Program-made: the position numbers and the translations under genes
In this document: one piece after another, positions 1 through 8,180 of the stretch
How the letters are laid out: every line of letters starts with the position of its first letter
How positions within the stretch are numbered: position 1 is the first letter of the stretch
Assembly: GCA_964395765.1 (NCBI GenBank)
Contig: CAYNCU010000063.1
Location: 1-19,381, forward strand
Reading direction: 5' to 3'
Source: DATDPY01 sp964395765
Lineage (GTDB): Bacteria > Bacteroidota > Bacteroidia > Cytophagales > Cyclobacteriaceae
DNA: 19,381 nucleotides
Notes under the pieces: generated by a model
Database searches by the model: none
The model's input: only the letters and a program-made list of their open reading frames with translations
What the model was told of the DNA's origin: nothing

Positions 1-383
1 GGATTTAACTTAAAATCATATTTGAAAAGTTCCTGCCATTCATTTTCATGATGCTCCGGATTTTTTTTCCCTTCACCCCTTCCGGTGGTAGGAAGATTCA
101 CGGTCAAAGGCTTATTGAACTCATTCCCCTTGTCAACTACAATTGAATATTCAAGTTTGCCTTCTTCGCCCAGGTTTTCTTCAATGGCATTTCTAAGAAT
201 ATGCACATAATGTTCTTCAAGCCATTCATAAAAGAATTGACTTGGAACCTGAATAGTAAGAATGTTGTTTTCAAAACGCAACGGGGTGATCGGAGCAAAC
301 CAGGTATTAAACGCCTGTTCTCCGACATTTTTCCTGATTGAATTCAGACAACGGTCCCATAAAATCTGATGATCTATTCTCAT
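1..383 (-). CDS. dnaA: Chromosomal replication initiator DnaA, N-terminal part (3' end outside window)
   Basis: Reading leftward from an ATG at 383, the frame stays open to the window edge for about 127 codons. The product starts MRIDHQILWDRCLN and continues with NVGEQAFNTWFAPITPL and a segment ending in FFYEWLEEHY. This is the typical Bacteroidota DnaA domain I, the region that self-associates and contacts partners such as the helicase. A polar, Gly/Lys/His-rich stretch near residues 95-115 looks like the start of the flexible domain II linker. The AAA+ ATPase domain III and DNA-binding domain IV must lie outside the window. DnaA binds oriC and opens it to start chromosome replication. A purine-rich GCGGGGC a few bases before the ATG may serve as a ribosome binding site. 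Identification rests on domain I alone but the match is clear. Confidence 0.93.
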   Translation of the reverse strand, partial: MRIDHQILWDRCLNSIRKNVGEQAFNTWFAPITPLRFENNILTIQVPSQFFYEWLEEHYVHILRNAIEENLGEEGKLEYSIVVDKGNEFNKPLTVNLPTTGRGEGKKNPEHHENEWQELFKYDFKLN

Positions 384-735
384 TTGCCCCGCATTTACTG
401 GAATTGGCAGTTATAAAATTTAAAAAAGGGAGTCAAATTTCTAAAAAAAAGCAATAGAAAAGAACCTTCTCCGGTTGTTTTTTTCGGTTTCCTTTTAAAG
501 CTTCATTCCGTACCTAATTTAAATATTTTTATTTTTAAAACCTTCCCGAAATATCTTTTCCCACAAGAATTTAAATTTAGATGAATTAAGTTCAGGAAAT
601 CGTTTGTATTCGTTTTTTCAGGCATTCGGCCGATTCTACCCTATAGCCGGCATGATTCTTCCCTGAATCCAATAAAAATAAAACTTACTCGTTTGTAATA
701 AGCGTCCTTTATTTGTTACTTTTAAGAAAAAAAAT
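384..735. other. AT-rich intergenic region between dnaA and the CHAT gene
   Basis: This 352-bp stretch separates two divergently transcribed genes, so it should hold the promoters of both. It is rich in A and T tracts, most strongly around 510-540. I see no ORF of coding quality, no convincing DnaA box matching TTATNCACA on either strand (the closest, TTTCCCACA near 558, has two mismatches), and no clean Bacteroidota promoter pair (TTTG / TANNTTTG). A role as an origin is possible from its place next to dnaA but is not supported by motifs. Confidence 0.6.
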
Positions 736-3700
736 ATGCGCCTCAGAGGAAGAATACTGCCCGTTTTGTTCTGTTTTATCCTAATTATACCTGCACAAGC
801 ACAGAAATGGCAGAAATACATTGATAAAACCAATGACAAGTTCAATGACGGGGACTACAAAAAAGCGGAAAAATTCAATGAAAAATTGAAGAAGAGAGCA
901 CTCAAAAAGTTAGGGCCCGACAACCCTTACATGATCGATTACTACATTACCAAATCTAAACTTGAAATCGCAAACGGTGAATTTTCCAATTTTGATACCC
1001 AACTTAAACTGGCAGTTCAACTTTCTTTAAAGAATTTCGGTGAAAGCTCACCTCACCATGCTATGGAACTTCTTGAAGTTGCGGATCAATTCCGATGGTA
1101 CGGGAATTACGTCGCTGCCTCTAAATATGCAGAACAGGCCTTACAAATCCTTCAACAGTCCGGCAATTACAAGGGAGCTTATAAAATCCGATGTGATTTT
1201 GTTATGATGCGAATCAAAGCAGGACAGGGCTTTTACCAGCAAGCGGTTGCCTTGGGGAATGGGATAAAGGAAGAGATGCTTAATGGTATAACCTCAAAAA
1301 TCGTTCATTTCGATCCCGAGACCAAAACGGAAAAGGAAGCCAGTCCTACAAAGGATGAAGTGAAAGAACGGCAGACAAAATATGCCTTTCTCATTTCCTA
1401 TATCGGGTATTGCTATGGTGAACGCGGGGATTTTACCCAGGCGGATTCGGTTTTCAATGCAGCCGAACAATGGATCCGGAAAAATAATCATAAGGTCTCA
1501 CCGGAATACTCTCAGTTCCTTATGTTCAAGGGGGATATCGAAGACCTCCGGGGGGATTGGAAAGACAGCCGGAGTGATTTCAGAAATGCTTATCTAAACT
1601 TAAAAACGGTTCTGAAACCTGCTCATTACCTCATATATGATGCGCAGGAAAAATTAATTGAAACCTATACCACAATAAACAGGGATACCCGGGCCAATAA
1701 TGAATTTACAGTATTTGACGCCGCAATACATAAAAATTTCAGCCGTCAAAGTATATATAAAGTAAGGTCCGACCTGCTTGATATGGAATTAAATCCAGAA
1801 AATCAAAGTCCCGGAACACAGGAAAAATATATTGCCGCCATACTCAATGTAAGCTTCCTGCCGGATAATCATCCTTTCAGGGAAAAAGTGCTTGACTACC
1901 TGATTGAAAACCAGACGGTCCAGGATAAATTCAAATCCTCGCTTTTTTATTTCAATAAACTGATATCCCTCCAGGATACCCTGTTAGGTGAAAACGCTCC
2001 GAATTACCATATAACACAGGTAAAACTCGGAACCTTTTACATGGATTATACCAATAATATTAATGACGCCAGGGATATCTATCTGAAGAGTTTCCGGAAT
2101 GTGATCATGAATGAATTTACGGATACCCATCCTCTCATGGCTGATTTTTACCGGTTTTCAAGCCTGGTACATTACGAATTCGATCAGTTGGACAGTTCTG
2201 CTTTGGACATGCAAAAGGCGCTGGGCATTATTAAAAATAAATACGGACTCGAATCGGTTGAATACGGGAATGAAGTGGATAAAATAGCGGACCTGTATAT
2301 AGATCTTTCAAAATTCAAGGAAGCGGAATCCTATATCGATACCGCAAATGATATATTGAAACATGAAGCCGAAGGGATGGATAAGACCTTATATGCCTCC
2401 TCGCTGGAAACGCAGGCCAAACTGCAAAAACTGGAAGGGGAATATGACGATGCCATAAGTACCATTAAAAAGTCACAAAAACTTATTAAAAGGGCGGATG
2501 TGCTTAACTACAATGATTTTAAAGGACTTGAAACATTGGCGGATGTAAATCTTAGTCTGGGTAAATATTCGAGTACGGAAGATCTTCTAACCCAGTCGCT
2601 CGAACAGAAGAAAAATATTTATGGTGACAGTTCCCGTTTTCTTATAGGACCTTTGCTGAATTACAGTGATCTTTTGATCATTAACGGCGATTACCCGAAC
2701 GCCGGCAAAAACATTACCTATGCTACCAAAATCACTTCCGATGTTTACGGAGAAAGTAACAGTCATTATGCCAATTGCCTGATCGAGCAAGCCAAACTTA
2801 ACCTGGCGCTGGGTGATTTTGAAGAAGGACAGCAGGATGCATCGGATGCTTATAATATTCAGAAAAAGGTTTTTAACAACAATAATGTGGCGGTTGCCAA
2901 TTCTCTGTCACTACTCGGTGAAATCAGTTTTTATAAAGGTGAGGATATAAAAACCGTTGAAAACTATTTTCTTCTTTCCGAATCGGTAATCGTAAAATTG
3001 CTTGGAAGTGATAATCCTCTTTTCGCCGAAAATCTTAAAAATCTTGGAATTATCTATCTTGCCAAATCAGAATACCAGCGGGCTTTATCGGTATTGCAGC
3101 AGTCTAAAGCGATCTGGCAATCAAAAGCGGGGAAACATAACAATATCAATACAGCCGATATTGATGTGATCATCGGAGACGTATACTATGGTATGCGTGA
3201 TTACCAGAATGCTCAAAGCAGCTACGAAGATGCTCAAAAACTGTACAGGAAGTTTTTCAATAAATCCCATCCCAAATATGTAAAGACCCTTTCCAAACTC
3301 AGTAAGGTAAGTTTTATGATGGGGGATACAAGAAATGCTAAAAATTATATTGAGGAGGCACTCGGCAATTACCTTCAGTTTATTAATGATTATTTCCCTT
3401 CCCTTTCGGAAAGGGGAAAAGCCAAATTCTGGAACTCCATAAAACCTGACTTCGAATATTATAATACGCTTGCCCTCAGAATGAGTGCCCAGAATCCGAA
3501 AATGATCGGAACTCTTTATGACAACGCACTGGCTACCAAGGCATTGCTGTTGAATTCCTCCATTAAGATCCGGGAAAGAATTTTGAATTCTTCCGATACC
3601 ACACTCCATCGGTTATATTATGAATGGAAGGATAAAAATGAAGTGCTGACCAATGCCTTATCCATGAGCCCGGAAGAACAGCAGGAAGAAGGCATTAATC

Positions 3701-4974
3701 CGGATAAATTAAAATCTGAAATTGAAAATATTGAAAAGGAATTAAGCAGTCATACCTCAGGATTTGCCAACACTTATTCAAGGAAGAGCATCGGTTGGGA
3801 AAATGTGAAGGAATCGCTGGGGCCCAGCGAGGCGGCTGTTGAAATGATACGGTTCCGGTATTTTAACCATACATTTACCGACAGCGTCATCTATATTGGC
3901 GTTTATGTGACAGCCACTTCCAAAAACCCGGATTATTTTGTCTTTCCCGATGGAAAGTCTATGGAAACCAGATTTTTATCGGCATACCGGAATGCCATAC
4001 GATTTAAAACCATCGACCAAACTTCCTATGATCATTTCTGGAAACCCTTTGAATTAACATTCGGCAAAGCAACCACGATTTATTTATCACCGGATGGGGT
4101 ATTTAATCAGATTAACATGGAGGCCATCCCGACTCCCGATGGCCGCTTTGTGCTGGATAATTCCAATATTGTCCTGGTGAATAATACCAAAGACCTATTC
4201 CTTTCTCAGCAACAGTTAAAACAAACAGCCAATGCTAAAACTGCTACACTCGTTGGGAATCCGAATTTTTATGCTTCGAATAAGGATAAGTCAGAAATGC
4301 AGATTAAGGATGGATACGTTATTAAACAGCTTCCCGGCACCGAAGAAGAAGTAAAAGAGTTAGGTAATATCCTCACGACGGACGGCTGGAAAACAAAAGA
4401 TTATCTGCAAGACAGTGCCACAGAAACCAACCTGAAAAAAATTAATGACCCGGAGGTGTTCCATATTGCCACGCATGGTTTCTTCACCTCTCGGACGCCA
4501 TTAAAAACCGAACTAGAAGGGATTCCATTAAGCAATTACGAAGCCCTTGAAAATCCCTTATTGCGGACCGGACTGCTATTATCGGGTGCCGGTGATGTAC
4601 TCGCCGCAACGAGTTATAATTATAACATCGAAAGCGGAATTCTTACCGCTTACGAAGCGATGAACCTTAACCTGGACAATACCAGGCTTGTTGTTCTGAG
4701 CGCTTGCGAAACCGGTCTTGGCGATGTGGAAGAAGGGGAAGGAGTTTATGGACTACAGCGGGCATTCCTGGTAGCCGGCGCTAAAACGCTGATCATGAGT
4801 CTATTTAAAGTTTCCGACGAAGTCACCCAGAAATTGATGATTACCTTTTACAAAAAATGGTTAAGTACGGGCAATGAAAGACAGGCATTTGTCGATGCCA
4901 AAAAGGAAATAAGGAATGAATATATTTATCCGATTTACTGGGGATCATTCGTAATGATAGGATTGGATAGATAA
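736..4974 (+). CDS. Secreted TPR-repeat CHAT-domain protein (putative caspase-like protease)
   Basis: This 1412-residue protein starts with a Sec signal peptide (RILPVLFCFILIIPAQA, likely cleaved after A22), so it should act in the periplasm or beyond. Residues about 25-900 are repeated TPR helices of the long kinesin-light-chain type, with many GDYxxA / GEYDDA-like turns. The segment from about 887, FPSLSERGKAKFW, is the usual link between TPRs and CHAT. The CHAT domain fills roughly residues 1030-1411 and carries both catalytic signatures of this caspase-clan family: HIATHGFF with H1247 and LSACETG with C1324. It ends in the usual YWGSFVMIG. CHAT proteins are peptidases or protease-like proteins whose TPRs commonly bind partners. 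There is no lipobox and no evident C-terminal sorting domain. The gene ends 18 bp from the convergent FecR-like/CHASE2 cluster, whose products are also extracytoplasmic. Substrate and activity are unknown. Confidence 0.92.
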   Translation: MRLRGRILPVLFCFILIIPAQAQKWQKYIDKTNDKFNDGDYKKAEKFNEKLKKRALKKLGPDNPYMIDYYITKSKLEIANGEFSNFDTQLKLAVQLSLKNFGESSPHHAMELLEVADQFRWYGNYVAASKYAEQALQILQQSGNYKGAYKIRCDFVMMRIKAGQGFYQQAVALGNGIKEEMLNGITSKIVHFDPETKTEKEASPTKDEVKERQTKYAFLISYIGYCYGERGDFTQADSVFNAAEQWIRKNNHKVSPEYSQFLMFKGDIEDLRGDWKDSRSDFRNAYLNLKTVLKPAHYLIYDAQEKLIETYTTINRDTRANNEFTVFDAAIHKNFSRQSIYKVRSDLLDMELNPENQSPGTQEKYIAAILNVSFLPDNHPFREKVLDYLIENQTVQDKFKSSLFYFNKLISLQDTLLGENAPNYHITQVKLGTFYMDYTNNINDARDIYLKSFRNVIMNEFTDTHPLMADFYRFSSLVHYEFDQLDSSALDMQKALGIIKNKYGLESVEYGNEVDKIADLYIDLSKFKEAESYIDTANDILKHEAEGMDKTLYASSLETQAKLQKLEGEYDDAISTIKKSQKLIKRADVLNYNDFKGLETLADVNLSLGKYSSTEDLLTQSLEQKKNIYGDSSRFLIGPLLNYSDLLIINGDYPNAGKNITYATKITSDVYGESNSHYANCLIEQAKLNLALGDFEEGQQDASDAYNIQKKVFNNNNVAVANSLSLLGEISFYKGEDIKTVENYFLLSESVIVKLLGSDNPLFAENLKNLGIIYLAKSEYQRALSVLQQSKAIWQSKAGKHNNINTADIDVIIGDVYYGMRDYQNAQSSYEDAQKLYRKFFNKSHPKYVKTLSKLSKVSFMMGDTRNAKNYIEEALGNYLQFINDYFPSLSERGKAKFWNSIKPDFEYYNTLALRMSAQNPKMIGTLYDNALATKALLLNSSIKIRERILNSSDTTLHRLYYEWKDKNEVLTNALSMSPEEQQEEGINPDKLKSEIENIEKELSSHTSGFANTYSRKSIGWENVKESLGPSEAAVEMIRFRYFNHTFTDSVIYIGVYVTATSKNPDYFVFPDGKSMETRFLSAYRNAIRFKTIDQTSYDHFWKPFELTFGKATTIYLSPDGVFNQINMEAIPTPDGRFVLDNSNIVLVNNTKDLFLSQQQLKQTANAKTATLVGNPNFYASNKDKSEMQIKDGYVIKQLPGTEEEVKELGNILTTDGWKTKDYLQDSATETNLKKINDPEVFHIATHGFFTSRTPLKTELEGIPLSNYEALENPLLRTGLLLSGAGDVLAATSYNYNIESGILTAYEAMNLNLDNTRLVVLSACETGLGDVEEGEGVYGLQRAFLVAGAKTLIMSLFKVSDEVTQKLMITFYKKWLSTGNERQAFVDAKKEIRNEYIYPIYWGSFVMIGLDR

Positions 4975-4992
4975 GCGTAAATCTTACCCATT

Positions 4993-5892
4993 TCAATTTT
5001 CCGCCAAACCGTTCCTTTCAAGGAATTGCCGGTAAGCTTTTTTAAAATCGGCTACTTCCGGTGACATTTTTATTGCTTCCTGGTAATAGTTTTCAGCATT
5101 CAGCAGGAGATCCTTCTCTTCAAAAAAGGCAGCAATTATCAGTTTGTCAAGTGAACTATTATCTCCGATTTCGGATTTCAGTGAATCCAGTGATTGCCTG
5201 ATGGATTCCGATTCCTGGTTGGTCAGCAATTTTATACTGTAATCATCCGAATGTTTCGAATTATCGTCTTTGAGCTTCACACTGAAAATAAGCAGCCGTT
5301 GTTCCTGGAAAACCGGTGTATCGATATTAAGCCTATAATAGGAATGAACCGTATTGGTTTCAAGAAGAACATCATTAAAGAGATCCTTGAATTCAATCAC
5401 ATACTCCTTGTTTTCACCCACCTTGTTCCATGAAAGTAAGGCACTATGCCCGAATAATCGGGCGGATGAAGGCATATCCACTTTTATTGCCAATTTCTCC
5501 GCCGATCTTTCAACGGCACCGGTAACGGCCATATTGTTTTTATTAGAAGATGGGTTGGTTAAATTACTGAGAATAAAATCGGCGTATTTCGAAGCAACTG
5601 TACTGGAACCGGCTTTAAGTTTTTCCTCCAGGTCTTTCACTTTATATTCGCCCGGGTCTTTTAATTCCAGCGTTCTTCCTGAAGAGTGAAGAAGTCCAAG
5701 GTAGGCATCGGCACCTACTTTTACAGTTTCACTTTCGTTGATTTCAGATCCGGTCTTTAGGTCAACCCAATGGTTGCCGGATAATACACTATTGCTTCCT
5801 TTGGCGCCAAGTACTTTAAAAGTGTAATTCTGGCTATACGCTATTTCAAAAGCAATTAAAAAGGTGATTGTTAAGGTAAATTTGATATTCAT
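4993..5892 (-). CDS. Secreted FecR-like domain protein, paralogue 1
   Basis: This 299-residue protein has a Sec signal peptide (TFLIAFEIAYS, likely cleaved before Q21) and no lipobox, so it should be soluble in the periplasm. Residues about 22-115 resemble a FecR-type beta domain (WVDLKTGSEI...GADAYLGLLHSSGRTLELKDPGEY). A conserved linker MAVTGAVERSA follows at 121-131. After it comes a probable beta-sandwich segment (about 140-215), then a helical C-terminus (about 228-295) with a TPR-like look. It is about 55-60% identical by eye to the product of the gene just upstream, with the same length and domain order, so the pair arose by duplication. It lies last in the leftward CHASE2 cluster, behind a hairpin that may reduce read-through. 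Unlike classical FecR there is no transmembrane anchor and no sigma factor gene nearby, so a role in iron signalling is unlikely. Function is unknown. Confidence 0.8.
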   Translation of the reverse strand: MNIKFTLTITFLIAFEIAYSQNYTFKVLGAKGSNSVLSGNHWVDLKTGSEINESETVKVGADAYLGLLHSSGRTLELKDPGEYKVKDLEEKLKAGSSTVASKYADFILSNLTNPSSNKNNMAVTGAVERSAEKLAIKVDMPSSARLFGHSALLSWNKVGENKEYVIEFKDLFNDVLLETNTVHSYYRLNIDTPVFQEQRLLIFSVKLKDDNSKHSDDYSIKLLTNQESESIRQSLDSLKSEIGDNSSLDKLIIAAFFEEKDLLLNAENYYQEAIKMSPEVADFKKAYRQFLERNGLAEN

Positions 5893-5913
5893 TGATCAGT
5901 TTTTAATTAAAAC

Positions 5914-5940
5914 AAAAAGGGGTTCATGACAACCCCCTTT
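5914..5940 (-). terminator. Terminator-like hairpin between the two FecR-like genes
   Basis: On the minus strand AAAGGGG(G)TT pairs with AACCCCTTT across a 6-base loop. One G is unpaired, and the stem is followed by a T-rich run (TTTTTGTTTT). This is a rho-independent terminator layout at the end of the upstream paralogue. It sits between two genes of one probable operon, so it may lower expression of the downstream gene or mean that gene has its own promoter in the remaining short gap. Confidence 0.6.
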
Positions 5941-5962
5941 CGAATATATATAGAAAACTAAA

Positions 5963-6862
5963 TTAATTTCCTAATCCGTTTCTGGCAAGAAATTCCTTAT
6001 AAGCATTCTTAAAATCGTCAACTCCCGGTGACATCTCGATAGCATATTCGTAATTCGTAGCCGCATCGATAATAAGGTTATTTTCTTCATAGAAAGAAGC
6101 AAGAATGATCTTATCGAGTGCTGTATTATCCCCGATTTCCGATTTCAGGGAATCCAGTGAAGACTTAATGGATTCCGCTTCATCCCTGGTAAGTTTCTTA
6201 ATGCCGTATTCACCGGAATGTTTGGAATCGTCATTCTTCAGCTTCACACTGAAAATGACCAATCGCTGATCTTTCAGCTTAGGATCATCAAAATTAAGTT
6301 TGATGGAAGGTTCATTGGTGGTAGTTTCCATGATAACCTCATCAAACATGTTTTTAAGGACAACATCATATTCGGGATTGCCTTCAACCGGTTTCCAGGT
6401 AATGATGGCATCGGGATTATATAATTCAGTTGAACTGGGGAGATTTACCTTGATGCCTGCATCGTCTGCCGATCTTTCGACGGCACCGGTAACTGCCATA
6501 TTATTGCCTTGTCCGGAAGAATTGGTCATTTTACTAAGTACGAAATCGGCATACTTGGACGCAATGGATGCGGAACCTGAGCTCATTTTCTTTTCAAGGT
6601 CAGCAACCTGGTATTCACCCTCGTCTTTAAGTTCAAGCGTTCTTCCTGATGAATGCAATAAACCAAGATAAGAGTCGGCGCCTAATTTTACGGTTTCTCC
6701 TGCCTTAATGGTAGAACCGGTTTTCAGCGAAACCCAATTGTCTCCGGACTTTACTTCATTATCTCCTTTTGTACCCAAAACTTTAAAAGCATAGTCCTGG
6801 CCGAAAACCAACCCAATGGATAATACCAGTAATAAAGCGGTGGTTGTTAATTTAGTTTTCAT
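5963..6862 (-). CDS. Secreted FecR-like domain protein, paralogue 2
   Basis: This 299-residue protein has a Sec signal peptide (ALLLVLSIGLVFG, likely cleaved before Q22) and no lipobox. It follows the same plan as its downstream neighbour: FecR-like beta domain (about 23-115, with WVSLKTGSTIKAGETVKLGA and GLLHSSGRTLELKD), linker MAVTGAVERSA at 122-132, a probable beta-sandwich segment (about 145-210), and a helical tail (about 228-295). The FecR-like half is the better conserved between the two copies. The gene starts 26 bp after the CHASE2 gene stop, so the two are probably cotranscribed. Periplasmic FecR-like domains are commonly protein-interaction modules. I infer that this protein may contact the periplasmic part of the CHASE2 protein or be bound by the TPRs of the CHAT protein. 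No enzymatic motif is visible. Confidence 0.8.
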   Translation of the reverse strand: MKTKLTTTALLLVLSIGLVFGQDYAFKVLGTKGDNEVKSGDNWVSLKTGSTIKAGETVKLGADSYLGLLHSSGRTLELKDEGEYQVADLEKKMSSGSASIASKYADFVLSKMTNSSGQGNNMAVTGAVERSADDAGIKVNLPSSTELYNPDAIITWKPVEGNPEYDVVLKNMFDEVIMETTTNEPSIKLNFDDPKLKDQRLVIFSVKLKNDDSKHSGEYGIKKLTRDEAESIKSSLDSLKSEIGDNTALDKIILASFYEENNLIIDAATNYEYAIEMSPGVDDFKNAYKEFLARNGLGN

Positions 6863-6888
6863 CGATAAATTATTTAATTAATTAACTA

Positions 6889-8166
6889 TTATTCCTCTTC
6901 TAATGTTAACAGGCTTGCACGTCCTTCCCTCGAAAACAGGTTCATGAAAACGCTGTAAAAGAATTCCAATCCGTCACCGGCAAGTCCTATTCCCGCAAAA
7001 GCAAGCGTTAAATTTAACTTTAAACTGAACCAATGGAAAAACATAATGATAAGAAACAGCAAAAGCATTAATTCGATCAGCTGTATCATTTTAGTCAGGC
7101 CGTCATACCACCTGGACATTTTTCGATATAAAACCGAAAAGAACATTATATTAAAAAAAACAATTATTATGCCAACGGAGGTCTCCAGCCAGATCGGAAG
7201 CACATTCACGTAATCCTGATGCAGAATCATAGAAATGATATTCGCCCAGATCACGACACCGTACATATCCGGATAGGCCTTCCCGGCATATTGTTTATTC
7301 ATGGGAGTATAAAATTTATCCTCAAACTCTTTATCATTATTGGAGAAATTACTTCCCATGAATCCGACAAGAACGATTTTATTATTTAATACCGAAGGCA
7401 CAAAATTCTCATTAAAAATGTCGTCGACATCCAGGGCAAAAAACTGTTGGGCAATTTTATTATTATAACCGGAAGCCACATAATTACCCCGGTAGTTGAT
7501 CACCTCCGTATTGTTTTTCCTGGCTAGAAATTTTTGAGTTACCTCCGGATTATAGACATCGGCGATTCGAACGGCAAAGGATAGCTGCTGCTTATTCTTA
7601 TCGCCTTTAAAATTATATTCAGGCATGAACACACGGGTGGTTTTGGGGGCATCCTGCGATTGGGCAGTATTATCCGTTATAAGGTTTACGTAAGAATTGT
7701 ACGTCGCATTATCGCTGAACATAGGAATAGAATAGGCCATAGAATCCCACAAATTGGTATTATTATTATATCCCTCCAGTTTACATCCCAAAACTATATT
7801 TGAATTTTCCTTTGCATTCAAAATGGCTCCCTGCAACATCATATCCCCTATGGTATCCGGTTTGGGAGCCAGGAACCTTGCATCAACCCCAATTACTTTC
7901 GGATGATATTTGGTGATAATATTGATTTCCTGAGCAATTCCTCTCCGGTTCAGATTACCAAGATTTACAAGTACCACATTGGTATCGGCTTTGGGAGTTT
8001 CCCTTAAACGGGAGAAAACCACATCTGTAAACTGCATATCTCCTAATGCATCACCTATCGGATCAAACAAATTAAATATCCCGAATGCAGATACCTTGTA
8101 GATCACCAAAATGAGCAAAAAAATGAATAATGTTCCCAGGAATGAATCTTTCCAGAGCTTCACCAT
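6889..8166 (-). CDS. CHASE2-domain membrane protein without an output domain
   Basis: This 425-residue protein has one N-terminal membrane segment (about 9-28), a large extracytoplasmic region (about 35-322) and three closing membrane segments (about 328-347, 361-380 and 385-408). That is the standard CHASE2 topology. Within the domain, VVLVNLGNLNRRG near 64-76, KVIGVDARF near 90-98 and the signature NNKIVLVGFMGSNF near 261-274 followed by FYTP and a G-rich stretch match the family. CHASE2 is an established extracellular sensory domain, usually followed after its three helices by a kinase, cyclase or other output. Here only about 17 residues follow (ending LLTLEEE), so no output domain is present. 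It is the first gene of the leftward cluster with the two FecR-like genes. The most likely role is a sensor or scaffold that signals through partner proteins; the ligand is unknown. Confidence 0.85.
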   Translation of the reverse strand: MVKLWKDSFLGTLFIFLLILVIYKVSAFGIFNLFDPIGDALGDMQFTDVVFSRLRETPKADTNVVLVNLGNLNRRGIAQEINIITKYHPKVIGVDARFLAPKPDTIGDMMLQGAILNAKENSNIVLGCKLEGYNNNTNLWDSMAYSIPMFSDNATYNSYVNLITDNTAQSQDAPKTTRVFMPEYNFKGDKNKQQLSFAVRIADVYNPEVTQKFLARKNNTEVINYRGNYVASGYNNKIAQQFFALDVDDIFNENFVPSVLNNKIVLVGFMGSNFSNNDKEFEDKFYTPMNKQYAGKAYPDMYGVVIWANIISMILHQDYVNVLPIWLETSVGIIIVFFNIMFFSVLYRKMSRWYDGLTKMIQLIELMLLLFLIIMFFHWFSLKLNLTLAFAGIGLAGDGLEFFYSVFMNLFSREGRASLLTLEEE

Positions 8167-8171
8167 TTATA

Positions 8172-8180
8172 TCCCCTTTT
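8172..8180 (-). promoter_or_regulatory. Shine-Dalgarno-like site of the CHASE2 gene
   Basis: On the minus strand AAAAGGGGA ends 5 bases before the ATG at 8166. It stands out because most starts in this window have no purine-rich site, and it supports this ATG as the true start. Confidence 0.45.

Noticed and set aside
690..716. Bacteroidota promoter (TTTG and TTTATTTG) before the CHAT gene
   Set aside because: The second box has a mismatch to TANNTTTG and the spacing of 12 bp is too short against the expected 19 or so.
3121..3609. Open frame of 162 codons on the minus strand inside the CHAT gene
   Set aside because: It is fully antisense to a well-supported coding region and its translation has no recognisable features.
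4993..6862. FecR-like proteins as part of a FecI/FecR iron-signalling unit
   Set aside because: There is no sigma factor or TonB receptor gene nearby, and both proteins have cleavable signal peptides rather than the membrane anchor of classical FecR.
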